A DNA stretch of 47,499 nucleotides, taken from an uncultured Saccharospirillaceae bacterium. Lineage in GTDB: Bacteria > Bacteroidota > Bacteroidia > Flavobacteriales_D > CAJJDF01. Positions 34,437 to 44,110 of the stretch are shown here, piece by piece. Made by a program: the position numbers and the translations under genes. The stretch lies in NCBI GenBank assembly GCA_950054195.1, contig CATLPG010000020.1, positions 1-47,499 on the forward strand, written 5' to 3'. Under the pieces are notes generated by a model that had not been told where the DNA came from, searched no databases, and saw only the letters and a list, made by a program, of their open reading frames with translations. How positions within the stretch are numbered: position 1 is the stretch's first letter; each line of letters begins with the position of its first letter.

Positions 34437-37400
34437 TATTATAATCATCAGGATCTCCTTTGATTTTTATATTTACGTATCTCGTTTTTTTATTTTCGTT
34501 GGCATACTGGATTTCATCTACCTGAGTAGCATCTACCTCATCCTTTTTACGCTTGAAAAGTTTAGATGAAGCAGCTTGGGTAACCACTTTCCACGGTACA
34601 CTTACGTAATACTCAAAGGTAAGATCAGTATTTTGTTTACCTGAAATTAGCATATGTCCAACAGATGAATTAATATCCATATTTGGTATGGTTAGTTCTC
34701 CATTAACCATATCGAAATGATTATCTAGTGTATCAAATCGTACACTTTTAAGGTTTTTATCAGCAAAATAATCCGACATGGCTTCGAACATTTCAAAGTT
34801 TTCAAGTTTCCCGTCAGTTACATGAACATCCATATGTAATTCAGAGTCATCAATTTTTGGAGTTAAATCTGCATGCATATGAATTTTACCTGTAATAGTT
34901 CCAGAAAATTTACCGTGGAGGTTTTCAGAAACCAAATGATCTTGTCCGAAATTGTCAAACTTCAGTAAAAACTTATCCAAGTTTACATCTTTCACTTTCA
35001 TATCTGGACTAAAATAAATGAGGCTTGGATTTGATCCATTAAAGTATCCTTTGATATCAAAATTACCATCAGCAGCATCTAAGTTAAATTGGTCCAAATA
35101 CAAATAATGATCTGGAGTTGTTCTTAGTTTTCCAAGCATGTTAAAGATCAAATAGGTGTGATAATTTAACCGTTTAATGTCAATATCGTAAGTCATATCT
35201 GTAAAGGGAAGGCTGTAAATATTAAATACAGAGTCATGGTTTACTTGTTCGTTAGGGGTTTCTGGAACATGATAATCCAATAACTGGTCTAGATCCAATT
35301 GATTAGAAACGATAGAGAAATGGTTTGATCGCTTTTTTTCTGCTTCATTATCTCCTAAATAATAATGTAAGGTAGTTTTAAAATCTGATCGTCCAACCTT
35401 ACCAGATAAATCTTCAACAATTAGATGATCTTTTTCATAATGAATTCTACCATTAAAGCGCTCAAATTTCATTTTGTGGACTTTCATTTTGCTTTCGAAT
35501 TTATCTAGTCTTAAATCGGTAGATTGTAAACCTTCATTAAAATGTAAATCGGTATAGCCATGAAGCTTAAGTTCTTTAAACTCTTCGTGTCGATAATCTT
35601 CTGGCACATAGTTTTCTCCTTTGTAAGAGAATAAATCTTCTAAACGCAATTGATTCGATGTTAAATCAAACTCAACTTTTGTGTCTCCTTTGGGGTGTTC
35701 TAAAAACCACATGTCGTAATGCGTTAATTTGCCTGAAAAATGAAAGTCACTTTCATCAATCATTCCAGTGAAATCGATTAATCGCATATCTTGAGAGTCA
35801 ATCAATACATCTGCATGAAAATCATGAAGCGCATGGGGGTAATGTTTTAATTTAGCGTATAAATTTTCGACAAAAAACTCTCCAATCGGCAGATTAGGAG
35901 ATTCTGTGATGGCTTTAGCTGAGCTTTTAAAATCTAAATCAAGCGATAAGTTTTCGATTTGCTCATCAAATGATTTTGCAGAATCTGAGCCTGTTAATTC
36001 ATAAATATCTAGAAATTTACTTTTAATAGATAATCGCGTGTCAACAGGGATGTTTGTATGGTGAATAACAGCGGGTAAGTCACTAATTGTTCCTTTAAGT
36101 GATAAATCTGATTTTCCAACAACAAGGTTGCAGTAATCGATGGTAGCTTTATGTCCTTCTACCTTAGCGAATAGGTCAACATCCTTAATTGGCACTTCTT
36201 TACCATTATCAACCATAAAACTTAAATCTTCTACTTTAAGTTGAGTATAGTAGGATTCGTTTAGTCTTTCTATAGCTACTTCAGGGTTGTCAAAATCAAT
36301 GATATCATGAAAATTCATGAGTAATTCAATTTTTCCACCCATATCTTTTAGGTTGGTTAAATTGAAAAACTTTGCCAAGAACTCTAATTTAAAATCAGTG
36401 TTTAGCTTGAGTTTAATATCTGGTTTATCGAAGTTTTTTAATGAAAGATCTGCTTTAATGATACCAACTTCTGGACGAGCGGTAAAATCATTTAGCGTAA
36501 ATTCCATGGTGGATGGATCTCGTTTTTCACCGTTCGTGAAATGACCAACAAAATTGAGTTGATCCAACTTTTTATCTACCACGGTATTATCAAAATAGGC
36601 ATCTTCACACTTAAATGTAGCTTCAATTGCTGGATTGTGATGGTTAATTGATTTACCTTTTACCGTAGCATCAAAATAAATCTTTCCCTTGTTGTCGTAT
36701 TTTTTTAATGTTGGGATTAATTCTTCTGGAGCCATTGCCATTACCAAACTAAAATCCTTCTTATTACCAAAGAATTTAAGATCAAGTAGCATATCATGAA
36801 GTACATCTATTGTTCCTTCCATGTTAAATTCTGATCCTTCTAGTTTTACTACGGTAGGATCAATTGTTAAAATATTTGTTTCATCGTATAAGTCGAAAGA
36901 AGTGTTTACATCAAGGTGCTTATGCTTAATAAAAGTGGTATCCCCATCTTGAATTAGGTTCAGCTCAAATTTAGCATCCAGTTTTGTATAGATATGATGT
37001 GGTGATGTAGTAAATTTGGCATCGGCATCATAGATAAGTGCGTCTACAAGAATATTATTCTCTTCATTAAGCTTGGTTAAGTCAATGTTTTCCAGCTCAA
37101 TTTCTTTAAGGTCTAAATGGAACTCTTCGTTAGGATCTTCTACTTCTTTTTCAGAAGAAAGTGCTTTAGTAATGTTAAACTCCCCATCAATATGTTGAAC
37201 TAAGTTCAAACTTCCGTTTTTAAGCTTAATATCTTTAATTTCCATTTTACCATTTATAATGGTCCAAAGGTCAAACCCTAAGAAAATATCGGTAACATCA
37301 ACTAAAGGAGTGGTACTTTTTGTTTTGTCTTCGTAGATTTTAACTTTTTCAAGATCAATAGAGATGTATGGGAACGTTTCAAATGGAGATATGTGTGAAT

Positions 37401-37578
37401 CTTCAATAATAATTAATCCAGTAAAATCCTCATTCATGTCACTAATGAGTTTTTGCACAACAGAATCTTGTTTCCAGTATAGAATTGCAATTAAGGCACT
37501 AAAAAGAAGAGTCGGAATAATAACTATCCCGATAATAAGCCTACGCCAGAATTTTTTACTTTTTAGTATTTTTTTCAT
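34408..37578 (-). CDS. AsmA/TamB-like large membrane-anchored protein
   Basis: 1056 residues. A basic N-terminus with one transmembrane helix (RLIIGIVIIPTLLFSALIA, about 13-31) anchors it in the inner membrane. The rest is periplasmic and made of repeated beta-strand units typical of AsmA-like proteins: the N-terminal AsmA signature (IDLEKVKIYED, DIFLGFDLWTIINGKMEI) and a C-terminal AsmA_2-type region (LDKFLLKFDNF, then GKFSGTITGKIH). This superfamily forms hydrophobic grooves that carry phospholipids between inner and outer membranes. The C-terminus is very basic (LGKRKKK). A PAS-LuxR regulator lies 32 bases upstream on the same strand and may be cotranscribed. Confidence 0.88.
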   Translation of the reverse strand: MKKILKSKKFWRRLIIGIVIIPTLLFSALIAILYWKQDSVVQKLISDMNEDFTGLIIIEDSHISPFETFPYISIDLEKVKIYEDKTKSTTPLVDVTDIFLGFDLWTIINGKMEIKDIKLKNGSLNLVQHIDGEFNITKALSSEKEVEDPNEEFHLDLKEIELENIDLTKLNEENNILVDALIYDADAKFTTSPHHIYTKLDAKFELNLIQDGDTTFIKHKHLDVNTSFDLYDETNILTIDPTVVKLEGSEFNMEGTIDVLHDMLLDLKFFGNKKDFSLVMAMAPEELIPTLKKYDNKGKIYFDATVKGKSINHHNPAIEATFKCEDAYFDNTVVDKKLDQLNFVGHFTNGEKRDPSTMEFTLNDFTARPEVGIIKADLSLKNFDKPDIKLKLNTDFKLEFLAKFFNLTNLKDMGGKIELLMNFHDIIDFDNPEVAIERLNESYYTQLKVEDLSFMVDNGKEVPIKDVDLFAKVEGHKATIDYCNLVVGKSDLSLKGTISDLPAVIHHTNIPVDTRLSIKSKFLDIYELTGSDSAKSFDEQIENLSLDLDFKSSAKAITESPNLPIGEFFVENLYAKLKHYPHALHDFHADVLIDSQDMRLIDFTGMIDESDFHFSGKLTHYDMWFLEHPKGDTKVEFDLTSNQLRLEDLFSYKGENYVPEDYRHEEFKELKLHGYTDLHFNEGLQSTDLRLDKFESKMKVHKMKFERFNGRIHYEKDHLIVEDLSGKVGRSDFKTTLHYYLGDNEAEKKRSNHFSIVSNQLDLDQLLDYHVPETPNEQVNHDSVFNIYSLPFTDMTYDIDIKRLNYHTYLIFNMLGKLRTTPDHYLYLDQFNLDAADGNFDIKGYFNGSNPSLIYFSPDMKVKDVNLDKFLLKFDNFGQDHLVSENLHGKFSGTITGKIHMHADLTPKIDDSELHMDVHVTDGKLENFEMFEAMSDYFADKNLKSVRFDTLDNHFDMVNGELTIPNMDINSSVGHMLISGKQNTDLTFEYYVSVPWKVVTQAASSKLFKRKKDEVDATQVDEIQYANENKKTRYVNIKIKGDPDDYNISLGKRKKK

Positions 37579-37610
37579 TTTCTTTTATGTCTAAAGATGC
37601 ACCCGGTAGG

Positions 37611-38387
37611 TCAAATCCACTCGTTATCCTTCGCTAAAACAATAACGTCAATCATACTATTAACGTTTAGTTTTTTGATGATATTTTTCCGGTGGGTATG
37701 AATTGTCTCTAAGCTATTATTCAAATCTGAAGCAATTTCTTTTGAGCTCTTACCTTGATGTACGAGTTTAATTACATCAAACTCTTTTTGTGTAATACCA
37801 AAATCTTTTATCGAGTCGTTAATCGGATAGGTTTTTTGAAAAACAATGTCTTTGGAGTTGTTAACGGTGTGTATTTTACAAAATATCTCCTTTTTTGTAT
37901 AAATATCGGTAATATCTCTAACGGTACCCACAATTATTAAAGGAGCATTTCCTTCTCCAACACTAATAGGAGTAAAGCGGTTCATTAGGAATTTATAGCT
38001 CCCATCTTTTTGTGAAACGCGGTAATTGTAATTAATTTTTAGATCGGTATAGTCAACAGTTTTGTTTGTACCTAAAAATATGGAGATGTCTCTAAATACT
38101 TCTTTAAATAATATCTCTTTGTCTTTAGGGTGTAAAAGATCATAAAATCCAACAGGGCCGAGTTTTTGAATTTCTTCTCTGGGATACCCATGAACAAAAT
38201 CGGTATTCGGACTTAAGTAGATAAACTCTTGAATACGAAAATCAATGATAAACAATACTAAATCAATATCTCCAGCAATTTCATCATCAAAAAAATTAGG
38301 GTTAAAAAAACGCTCAATATTAGGGATCTCTTTAAGTTGCTCGGTATAACCTGCTTTTTCTAGAAAAGAGATGAAATTATTTGACAT
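37611..38387 (-). CDS. PAS-domain LuxR-type transcriptional regulator
   Basis: 258 residues. A PAS/PAC fold occupies about 45-165 (IIDFRIQEFIYLSPNTDF, YRVSQKDGSYKFLMNRF, then GTVRDIT). A C-terminal GerE/LuxR helix-turn-helix runs from about 192 (FGITQKEFDVIKLVHQGKSS, KEIASDLNNSLETIHTHRKN) to the end. There is no receiver domain. It is likely a ligand- or redox-sensing one-component regulator. A TATTTTTG -7-like box lies upstream at 38413-38420 on the minus strand without a clear -33 element. Its position before the AsmA gene suggests a shared transcript, but a regulatory link is not shown. Confidence 0.88.
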   Translation of the reverse strand: MSNNFISFLEKAGYTEQLKEIPNIERFFNPNFFDDEIAGDIDLVLFIIDFRIQEFIYLSPNTDFVHGYPREEIQKLGPVGFYDLLHPKDKEILFKEVFRDISIFLGTNKTVDYTDLKINYNYRVSQKDGSYKFLMNRFTPISVGEGNAPLIIVGTVRDITDIYTKKEIFCKIHTVNNSKDIVFQKTYPINDSIKDFGITQKEFDVIKLVHQGKSSKEIASDLNNSLETIHTHRKNIIKKLNVNSMIDVIVLAKDNEWI

Positions 38388-38478
38388 GATATTAGTATAA
38401 AAATAAACTACCCAAAAATAGGTATTTTTTTTTCTTTATATAAGGTGTTTATTTGTGATGTAACTGATTAAAAGAAAC

Positions 38479-39813
38479 ATGATGAAAAAATTATTACTAT
38501 TAAGTTTAGTTGTTTGTGGTTTTGCCAAATTACAGGCACAAGAGCTCCCTTCTCAAAAAGAGGCGGAACAAAAAATCTTATCTAATCAAACTATTATAAA
38601 GCAAATAGAAGAAAAAATGGGAATGCCCATTAGTAAATTAACAGTTGAAAATGATAAGTGGAAAGGATATCAAGGGAGTACTTTTTCGTTAGCTAGAACT
38701 AAATGTGGTAAGCTATATGAGTATATATGGCCTTACGATGCTATTTATACGCAATACATAATCCAATCACCAAAAAATAAAGAAGGGGTATACAAAAGTA
38801 TGTATGCTAAAGTGTATTACAAACGTTCCAAGAGTACACTTGATAACTGTATACTTACCAATCAGTGGAGTTTTTGGGAGGTGTCTTTAGGTAATCCATC
38901 GGAGTACGGATATAAAGAATTTACTAAAGAAGAAGCCAAAGAAATTTTCTTAGACTATGTAAAAAGTGGTAAAGCAGAGGTGTTAAATGATTACACCGAA
39001 ATAAGCAAGATCGATTTTGAAAGATTTAGCCAGTCTTCTGAAAACGCAGGAATCCATTACTTAAAATTTTATTATAAGGGAAAACGAGCAGTTTTTACTG
39101 ATGATTACTCGGCAATTTTAGTTCAAAATAATGATGACGGATTAAGATTTAACTTAAAAGTTGTGAAAGAAGGAGACAAGTGGGTAGGAACTAATATGAG
39201 CATTATGTCAATTTCTAGAATTTATGAAGTTGATTTGGAAAAAGCTTTTCAATACGGAGATGAACCAGATCAATTTTATAGCAGCTATAAAACCCATGGA
39301 TGGGATGCTATTTACCCAAAAGCAACTCCAATCGAAAAACCAAAAGGTGAGTTAGAAGCATTAGAGGCAAGAATTACTTCTTTTTATAACTTATTAAAAG
39401 AGAAAGGAGCAGGTTTTACTCAAGAGGATATATCAGCATATATCGCTCCATCTAATAAGGCAGCTTTTGAGCAATGGTTTACAAAAATGGATCAAGGAAA
39501 TACCAGAATGGCAGTAGAGTCATTTAATTATAAGGGAGTAATGCCAGTTAAGCGTTTAAATGATGATGGAACTTACACGAAAATGGCTTTCCCAGAAATG
39601 AATGGTAAACTAGCAAAAATGATAAAAAAGAGAAAAAAATGGAAGCCTAGTACTTCAGGATGTTCTGGTAGTGAGTGTAGTTTATTCTCAACTAAAAAAT
39701 TATCTACTACTAGCCATACCATGGTTTGGGTTTACGAAAATGACGAGTGGTATGTATATAATCCTGAATCAATGTTAGGCAACAATAAAGAAAGAATTAA
39801 ACTCTACGAATAA
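38479..39813 (+). CDS. Exported protein of unknown function
   Basis: 444 residues with a signal peptide (MMKKLLLLSLVVCGFA, cleavage near LQAQ). The start may be either of two adjacent ATGs (38479 or 38482). No family is recognised. The mature protein is mixed alpha/beta, with repeated Tyr/Trp-rich strands (DEWYVYNPES at the end), the helical stretch ELEALEARITSFYNLLKEKG and a Cys pair in GCSGSECSLF. It is divergent from the PAS-LuxR gene and has its own terminator. Confidence 0.72.
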   Translation: MMKKLLLLSLVVCGFAKLQAQELPSQKEAEQKILSNQTIIKQIEEKMGMPISKLTVENDKWKGYQGSTFSLARTKCGKLYEYIWPYDAIYTQYIIQSPKNKEGVYKSMYAKVYYKRSKSTLDNCILTNQWSFWEVSLGNPSEYGYKEFTKEEAKEIFLDYVKSGKAEVLNDYTEISKIDFERFSQSSENAGIHYLKFYYKGKRAVFTDDYSAILVQNNDDGLRFNLKVVKEGDKWVGTNMSIMSISRIYEVDLEKAFQYGDEPDQFYSSYKTHGWDAIYPKATPIEKPKGELEALEARITSFYNLLKEKGAGFTQEDISAYIAPSNKAAFEQWFTKMDQGNTRMAVESFNYKGVMPVKRLNDDGTYTKMAFPEMNGKLAKMIKKRKKWKPSTSGCSGSECSLFSTKKLSTTSHTMVWVYENDEWYVYNPESMLGNNKERIKLYE

Positions 39814-39870
39814 TGGTAGTTGAACTGCCTGAGTGAATAAGCTTAAATACTTTAACCTGCTTTTGTTATT

Positions 39871-39900
39871 TGAGCTGTCTATTCGGGCAGCTCATTTTTT
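39871..39900 (+). terminator. Rho-independent terminator after the exported protein gene
   Basis: GAGCTGTC and GGCAGCTC form a stem (one G-U pair) with a TATTCG loop and a T6 tract ending at 39900. The T tract overlaps the stop codon of the convergent gene at 39899. Confidence 0.85.
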
Positions 39901-41065
39901 ATGTTAAAATGTTAATTTTATGGTAGGTTTTAAACCATAAATCAGGCATTTCGTCATTCATTGCCTTTTGATAATCGTTATAATCACATGGAACTAAATG
40001 ATGACGTTCAAATTTGATTCTTTTTGATGGGGGATAAGGTACCTTCATCCACCACCTATCCGATTTATTACTTTTTATAAATATGAGTTCTTCATTTGAT
40101 TGACTCAACATTACTTTGTATTGCGTGTAATTTTTATCGCTGCTTAAAGGCGATTCTTTTTTACGGTTAGCAAAACCATCTAAAAAATGCCAAATCATTT
40201 GGGCTAATAAACTAAACGTTTGTCCGTTTAAATCATATTCAGGGGATGATTCAAAAAAACCGATGGAGCTTACCTTATCACTAATACCTGAGTAACGTGC
40301 TAATTGACAGGCTTCATTACCGAAAAAGCCATTTGGTGAAGCAAAGCTAGTTCCAGGAACTTCAGCTTGACGAATAGCATTTAAATCAAAAGAAACGATA
40401 TCAGCATTTCTTAAGTAAGGCTCACTAATCGTTTTATCTGTTTGGATAGCTCCAAGGCGAATATTTTCGAAGTAAAGTTTATCTAATAAATCTTCAATCT
40501 CAGGGTCAAGGTAGTACGCTTGAGAACCTAAGTTGGTATAATTAAATAAGTAGTTTGGGTTGCTTAAAACGATGTCTCTTAAGTAGGTGTCGTTTTTAGT
40601 TCCTTCTTCATAAAGATCAATTTTACGATCAATAGAAACAAAATTAACCATTTGCTCAAGTCGTTCGTACCCTTTATAAATTCCCCAAGCTAAATCGTTA
40701 GAACCACCAATAACTACTGGAATGATATTTTTACTAACTAATTGAAATATAACTTCGGCAAGTGCATAGTAAGTATCAGAAAGCTCATTTCCTCTAATTA
40801 TATTTCCTAAATCAAGTATTGATAAACCCTTCCATGAAGGGTATAAATTGTATAAATAGTCCCTAAAAAACAACGGACTATCTTGCACAGATTCCATGTT
40901 TCCACCACGACTCTCATTTACCCCAATAATAGCTATTTGAAAACCTTTTAGATCAATATCATCACCTTTGTAAAAAGCAGTAGTACTTCCTAGCGTATTT
41001 TTTTGTGATGAATAATCAATAATTTTTTGGCCATCCAATGGAGCCAAGAATAAGGAAAGATCCAT
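39899..41065 (-). CDS. Arginase/formimidoylglutamase-like protein with degenerate metal site
   Basis: 388 residues with the arginase-family fold. The metal-binding motifs are altered: the first-His motif GGxHD reads GGSNDLAWG, the DAHxD motif reads SIDRKIDLY, and SFDxDxxDP reads SFDLNAIRQAEVPG. Several of the residues that hold the two Mn ions in arginase and HutG are replaced, so hydrolysis is unlikely. The C-terminal extension (SDRWWMKVPYP, about 330-388) is not part of arginase. Similar proteins are commonly labelled formimidoylglutamase in Flavobacteria annotations. It follows topA by two bases and is cotranscribed with it; no hut genes are nearby. A structural or regulatory role is more likely than histidine degradation. 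Confidence 0.8.
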   Translation of the reverse strand: MDLSLFLAPLDGQKIIDYSSQKNTLGSTTAFYKGDDIDLKGFQIAIIGVNESRGGNMESVQDSPLFFRDYLYNLYPSWKGLSILDLGNIIRGNELSDTYYALAEVIFQLVSKNIIPVVIGGSNDLAWGIYKGYERLEQMVNFVSIDRKIDLYEEGTKNDTYLRDIVLSNPNYLFNYTNLGSQAYYLDPEIEDLLDKLYFENIRLGAIQTDKTISEPYLRNADIVSFDLNAIRQAEVPGTSFASPNGFFGNEACQLARYSGISDKVSSIGFFESSPEYDLNGQTFSLLAQMIWHFLDGFANRKKESPLSSDKNYTQYKVMLSQSNEELIFIKSNKSDRWWMKVPYPPSKRIKFERHHLVPCDYNDYQKAMNDEMPDLWFKTYHKINILT

Positions 41066-41067
41066 GA

Positions 41068-43392
41068 CTATTTCTTTTTCTTTTTGCTAGCTGGAGCTTC
41101 TTTTTCAAAAGCTAAACACTGTTCGAGTGTTAAATCTTTGGGTTCACCTTCATAGGATTTAGGAATTTTTACATTTTTCCTACCTATTTTAATGTATGGT
41201 CCATACCTTCCATTAAGTACTTGAACATTCTCGTTTTCAGGGAATGTTTTTATGTACTTATTTTTATCGGCTTCAATTTTTTCTTTAATTAACTCTTCAG
41301 CACGATCCATTTTTATTGTCATAGGATCATCACCTTCATCGGTTTTTAATGAAACAAACTTATTTCCAAAACGAACATAAGGTCCATACCTACCAATAGC
41401 AACTGTTACTGGCTGACCTTCATATTCTCCCAATGTTCTTGGTAGCTTGAAAAGTTCAAGAGCTTCTTCAAGTGTGATGTTAGTTAATTGTTTATCAGCA
41501 GGGATAGAAGCAAATTTTGGCTTTTCTTCTTCTCCCAAGGTTTCAGAATCCCCAATTTGAACCATTGCACCATATCTTCCTAATCTTGCAATTACTGGGA
41601 GTCCGCTTTCAGGATGTTTTCCTAATAAACGCTCACCAGAAGAACGCTCACCATGCTCCATGGTTTCTTCGATATTATCATGAAACGGACTATAAAAACT
41701 TTTGATCATTTGCTGCCAAGTGAGCATACCTTGTGCAATGTCATCAAACTCTTTTTCTACCGAAGCAGTAAAGTTGTAATCCATTACTCGATCAAAATGT
41801 TCAACCAAAAAGTCGTTAACAATAATACCTATATCTGTAGGAGATAATTTGTTTTTTTCAGCTCCGTAGTTTTCGGTTAACTCTTCATTTTTAATATTCT
41901 CCCCTTCAAGTGTTAAAACCTTGTAATTTCTTTGTTTTGCCTTTTTCTCCTCTTTATCTACGTATCCTCTTTTTTGAACAGTTGAAATTGTAGGAGCGTA
42001 GGTAGATGGTCTACCAATTCCTAACTCTTCTAATTTCTTTACCAAAGAGGCTTCCGTATACCTTGATGGAGGTCTTGAGTATCGTTGCGTAGCAGTAATT
42101 GTTGATCGCGTTAAAGCATCACCTTTATTTACTGGCGGTAAAAGTCCTTCTGTACTTTCATCTTCTTCATCTTCATCGTCCTTTCCTTCCAAGTATACTT
42201 TTAGGAATCCTTCAAACTTAATTACCTCTCCCTTAGCTACGAAAAGTTCTTTAATATCCGAACCTTCAATTTTAATTGTTGTTCTTTCGAGTTTAGCATC
42301 ACTCATTTGTGAAGCAATAGCTCGTTTCCAAATTAAATCATATAACCGTTGCTCAGAAGAATCTGAACCAGCGGTATGCTCTGCAAAGTTAGTAGGACGA
42401 ATGGCTTCGTGAGCTTCTTGCGCCCCTTTTGATTTAGTAGAAAACTTACGTTCAAAGTGATATTCATCACCGTAAGCTTGTGAAATTTCAGCTTTAGCTC
42501 CAGCTCTAGCCGTGTCTGATAAGTTTAATGAGTCTGTTCTCATGTAAGTAATCTTACCCGCTTCGTACAAGCGTTGTGCTAACGACATGGTACGAGCAAC
42601 AGAATAACCTAACTTTCTACTTGCTTCCTGTTGTAATGTTGATGTAGTAAACGGAGCAGCAGGTGATTTTTTTGATGGTTTTGTTTCTGTACTTTTTACA
42701 GAAAAATCACTTGTTAAACAATTCTCTAAAAAGGCTTGAACTTCCTCTTCTTTATCAAACTCCGAAGAGCAAGTAGAGTGAATAGTTTTGCCGTTAAGGA
42801 TAAAGTCCCCTTTTACTTTAAAAACTACCTTTGGAACATGGCGCTCAATGTCTCTTTCTTTTTCTACGATTAAACGAACGGCAACCGATTGTACTCTACC
42901 AGCTGATAGAGAAGGTTTGATTTTTCTCCATAAAACTGGTGATAATTCAAAACCTACCAAACGATCTAGTATTCTTCTTGCTTGCTGAGCATCAACAAGG
43001 TTAATGTTAATGTCTCTTGGATTTTCGATAGCGTTTTTTACTGCAGTTTTCGTAATCTCATTAAATGTGATACGTTTGGTAGCATCTTCTTTTAACCCTA
43101 ATGTTTCATACAAATGCCAAGAAATAGCTTCTCCCTCACGGTCCTCATCAGTTGCTAGCCATACAATTTCGGCATCTTTGGCTAGTTTCTTTAATTCACT
43201 TACTACCTTTTTTTTATCGGATGATACCTCATAGGTTGGCTCAAACCCTTTGTCAATATCAATACCCATACCTTTTTTTGGTAAATCTCTTACGTGACCA
43301 AAGCTCGATTTTACAACAAAATCTTTGCCTAAATAACCTTCAATGGTTTTGGCTTTGGCTGGTGACTCCACAATAACTAGGTTTTTCGCCAT
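41068..43392 (-). CDS. topA: DNA topoisomerase I (type IA)
   Basis: 774 residues. The Toprim domain starts LVIVESPAKAKTIEGYLG (E9) and has the acidic triad segment TDEDREGE (82-86). The catalytic Tyr is Y283 in GKITYMRTDS, and AGRVQSVAVRLI is also conserved. The C-terminus has three topoisomerase C-terminal repeats (RLGRYGAMVQIGD, VAIGRYGPYVRFG, LNGRYGPYIKIG) in place of the Cys4 zinc fingers of E. coli TopA. It relaxes negative supercoils and acts in the nucleoid. Lys-rich end (ASKKKKK). A full promoter lies upstream, and the arginase-like gene follows after two bases. Confidence 0.97.
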   Translation of the reverse strand: MAKNLVIVESPAKAKTIEGYLGKDFVVKSSFGHVRDLPKKGMGIDIDKGFEPTYEVSSDKKKVVSELKKLAKDAEIVWLATDEDREGEAISWHLYETLGLKEDATKRITFNEITKTAVKNAIENPRDININLVDAQQARRILDRLVGFELSPVLWRKIKPSLSAGRVQSVAVRLIVEKERDIERHVPKVVFKVKGDFILNGKTIHSTCSSEFDKEEEVQAFLENCLTSDFSVKSTETKPSKKSPAAPFTTSTLQQEASRKLGYSVARTMSLAQRLYEAGKITYMRTDSLNLSDTARAGAKAEISQAYGDEYHFERKFSTKSKGAQEAHEAIRPTNFAEHTAGSDSSEQRLYDLIWKRAIASQMSDAKLERTTIKIEGSDIKELFVAKGEVIKFEGFLKVYLEGKDDEDEEDESTEGLLPPVNKGDALTRSTITATQRYSRPPSRYTEASLVKKLEELGIGRPSTYAPTISTVQKRGYVDKEEKKAKQRNYKVLTLEGENIKNEELTENYGAEKNKLSPTDIGIIVNDFLVEHFDRVMDYNFTASVEKEFDDIAQGMLTWQQMIKSFYSPFHDNIEETMEHGERSSGERLLGKHPESGLPVIARLGRYGAMVQIGDSETLGEEEKPKFASIPADKQLTNITLEEALELFKLPRTLGEYEGQPVTVAIGRYGPYVRFGNKFVSLKTDEGDDPMTIKMDRAEELIKEKIEADKNKYIKTFPENENVQVLNGRYGPYIKIGRKNVKIPKSYEGEPKDLTLEQCLAFEKEAPASKKKKK

Positions 43393-43424
43393 AAGTTTAG
43401 AACTGTAATATGTTTAGGATGGGG

Positions 43425-43456
43425 CAAAGGTATACACAAATATGATGAATAGCAAA
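43425..43456 (-). promoter_or_regulatory. Complete Bacteroidetes-type promoter of topA
   Basis: Read on the minus strand: TTTG (43456-43453), 20 bases, then TACCTTTG (43432-43425). Both elements match the consensus and the spacing is ideal. The transcript would start near 43418, about 26 bases before the topA ATG at 43392. Confidence 0.75.
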
Positions 43457-43552
43457 ATTCAATTAGTTAGCTAACCAATACAGAATCATTAAATAATAAA
43501 AAAATCAATCGCTTTATACGCTTGAATTAGAATGATCTTACATTGTTTTTAC

Positions 43553-43560
43553 TACATTTG
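43553..43560 (+). promoter_or_regulatory. -7 box placed for a leaderless methyltransferase mRNA
   Basis: TACATTTG (43553-43560) matches TAnnTTTG and ends four bases before the ATG at 43565. If functional, the transcript would begin at or next to that ATG. No TTTG is found at the usual -33 position, so the evidence is partial. Confidence 0.4.
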
Positions 43561-43564
43561 GAGC

Positions 43565-44110
43565 ATGTCTTTTTTAAAAGAGTTTTTTAAAAATAAATCT
43601 GAGGTAGGAGCGGTAGCTCCTAGTTCTAAGCGATTAGGTAACAAAATGTATGGCGGGTTTGATTTTGATAAAGCCAAGTGCATTGTTGAATTTGGTCCGG
43701 GTACAGGAGTGTTTACTAATGAGGTACTAAAACGCATGCGTGAGGATGCCACACTTATTATTTTTGAAACAAACCCACAGTTTTACGATAGGTTAAAGGC
43801 CGAGATTAATGACGATAGGGCTTTTATTTATAACGATAGTGCAGAAAAAGTAACAGAGGTTATAGCCGAACAAGGCTTTAAAAATGCAGATTATATCATT
43901 TCATCTTTGCCTCTTGCTGTTTTTCCAAAGGAACTTAAAGAAAGTATATTAAATGCAAGCATTAAAGCTTTGGGAAAAGGAGGAATATATGTTCAATTTC
44001 AGTATTCTTTAAATGCATTAAAGTTGCTTAAAACAAAGTTTAGTAAGGTGAAGTTAGCTTTTACAGCAATTAATATACCGCCAGCTTTTGTTTATAAGTG
44101 TGAGGTATAA
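43565..44110 (+). CDS. Small class I methyltransferase, phospholipid N-methyltransferase/KsgA-like
   Basis: 181 residues from the ATG at 43565. The frame also has an ATG at 43532, but relatives start like MSFLKEFFKNKSEVGAVAPS and a -7 box lies between the two codons. The SAM-binding motif is IVEFGPGTGVFTNEVL, and an IISSLPLAVFP segment corresponds to the N/D-P-P-Y-type motif IV of rRNA dimethylases and PmtA-type lipid methyltransferases. The VGAVAPSSK start is typical of the PmtA-like group. The substrate is uncertain. The 3' end overlaps the convergent rsmI gene by 19 bases. Confidence 0.82.
   Translation: MSFLKEFFKNKSEVGAVAPSSKRLGNKMYGGFDFDKAKCIVEFGPGTGVFTNEVLKRMREDATLIIFETNPQFYDRLKAEINDDRAFIYNDSAEKVTEVIAEQGFKNADYIISSLPLAVFPKELKESILNASIKALGKGGIYVQFQYSLNALKLLKTKFSKVKLAFTAINIPPAFVYKCEV

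Noticed and set aside
39899-41065. Functional HutG of histidine degradation
   Set aside because: Metal-ligand motifs are altered and no other hut gene is in the window.
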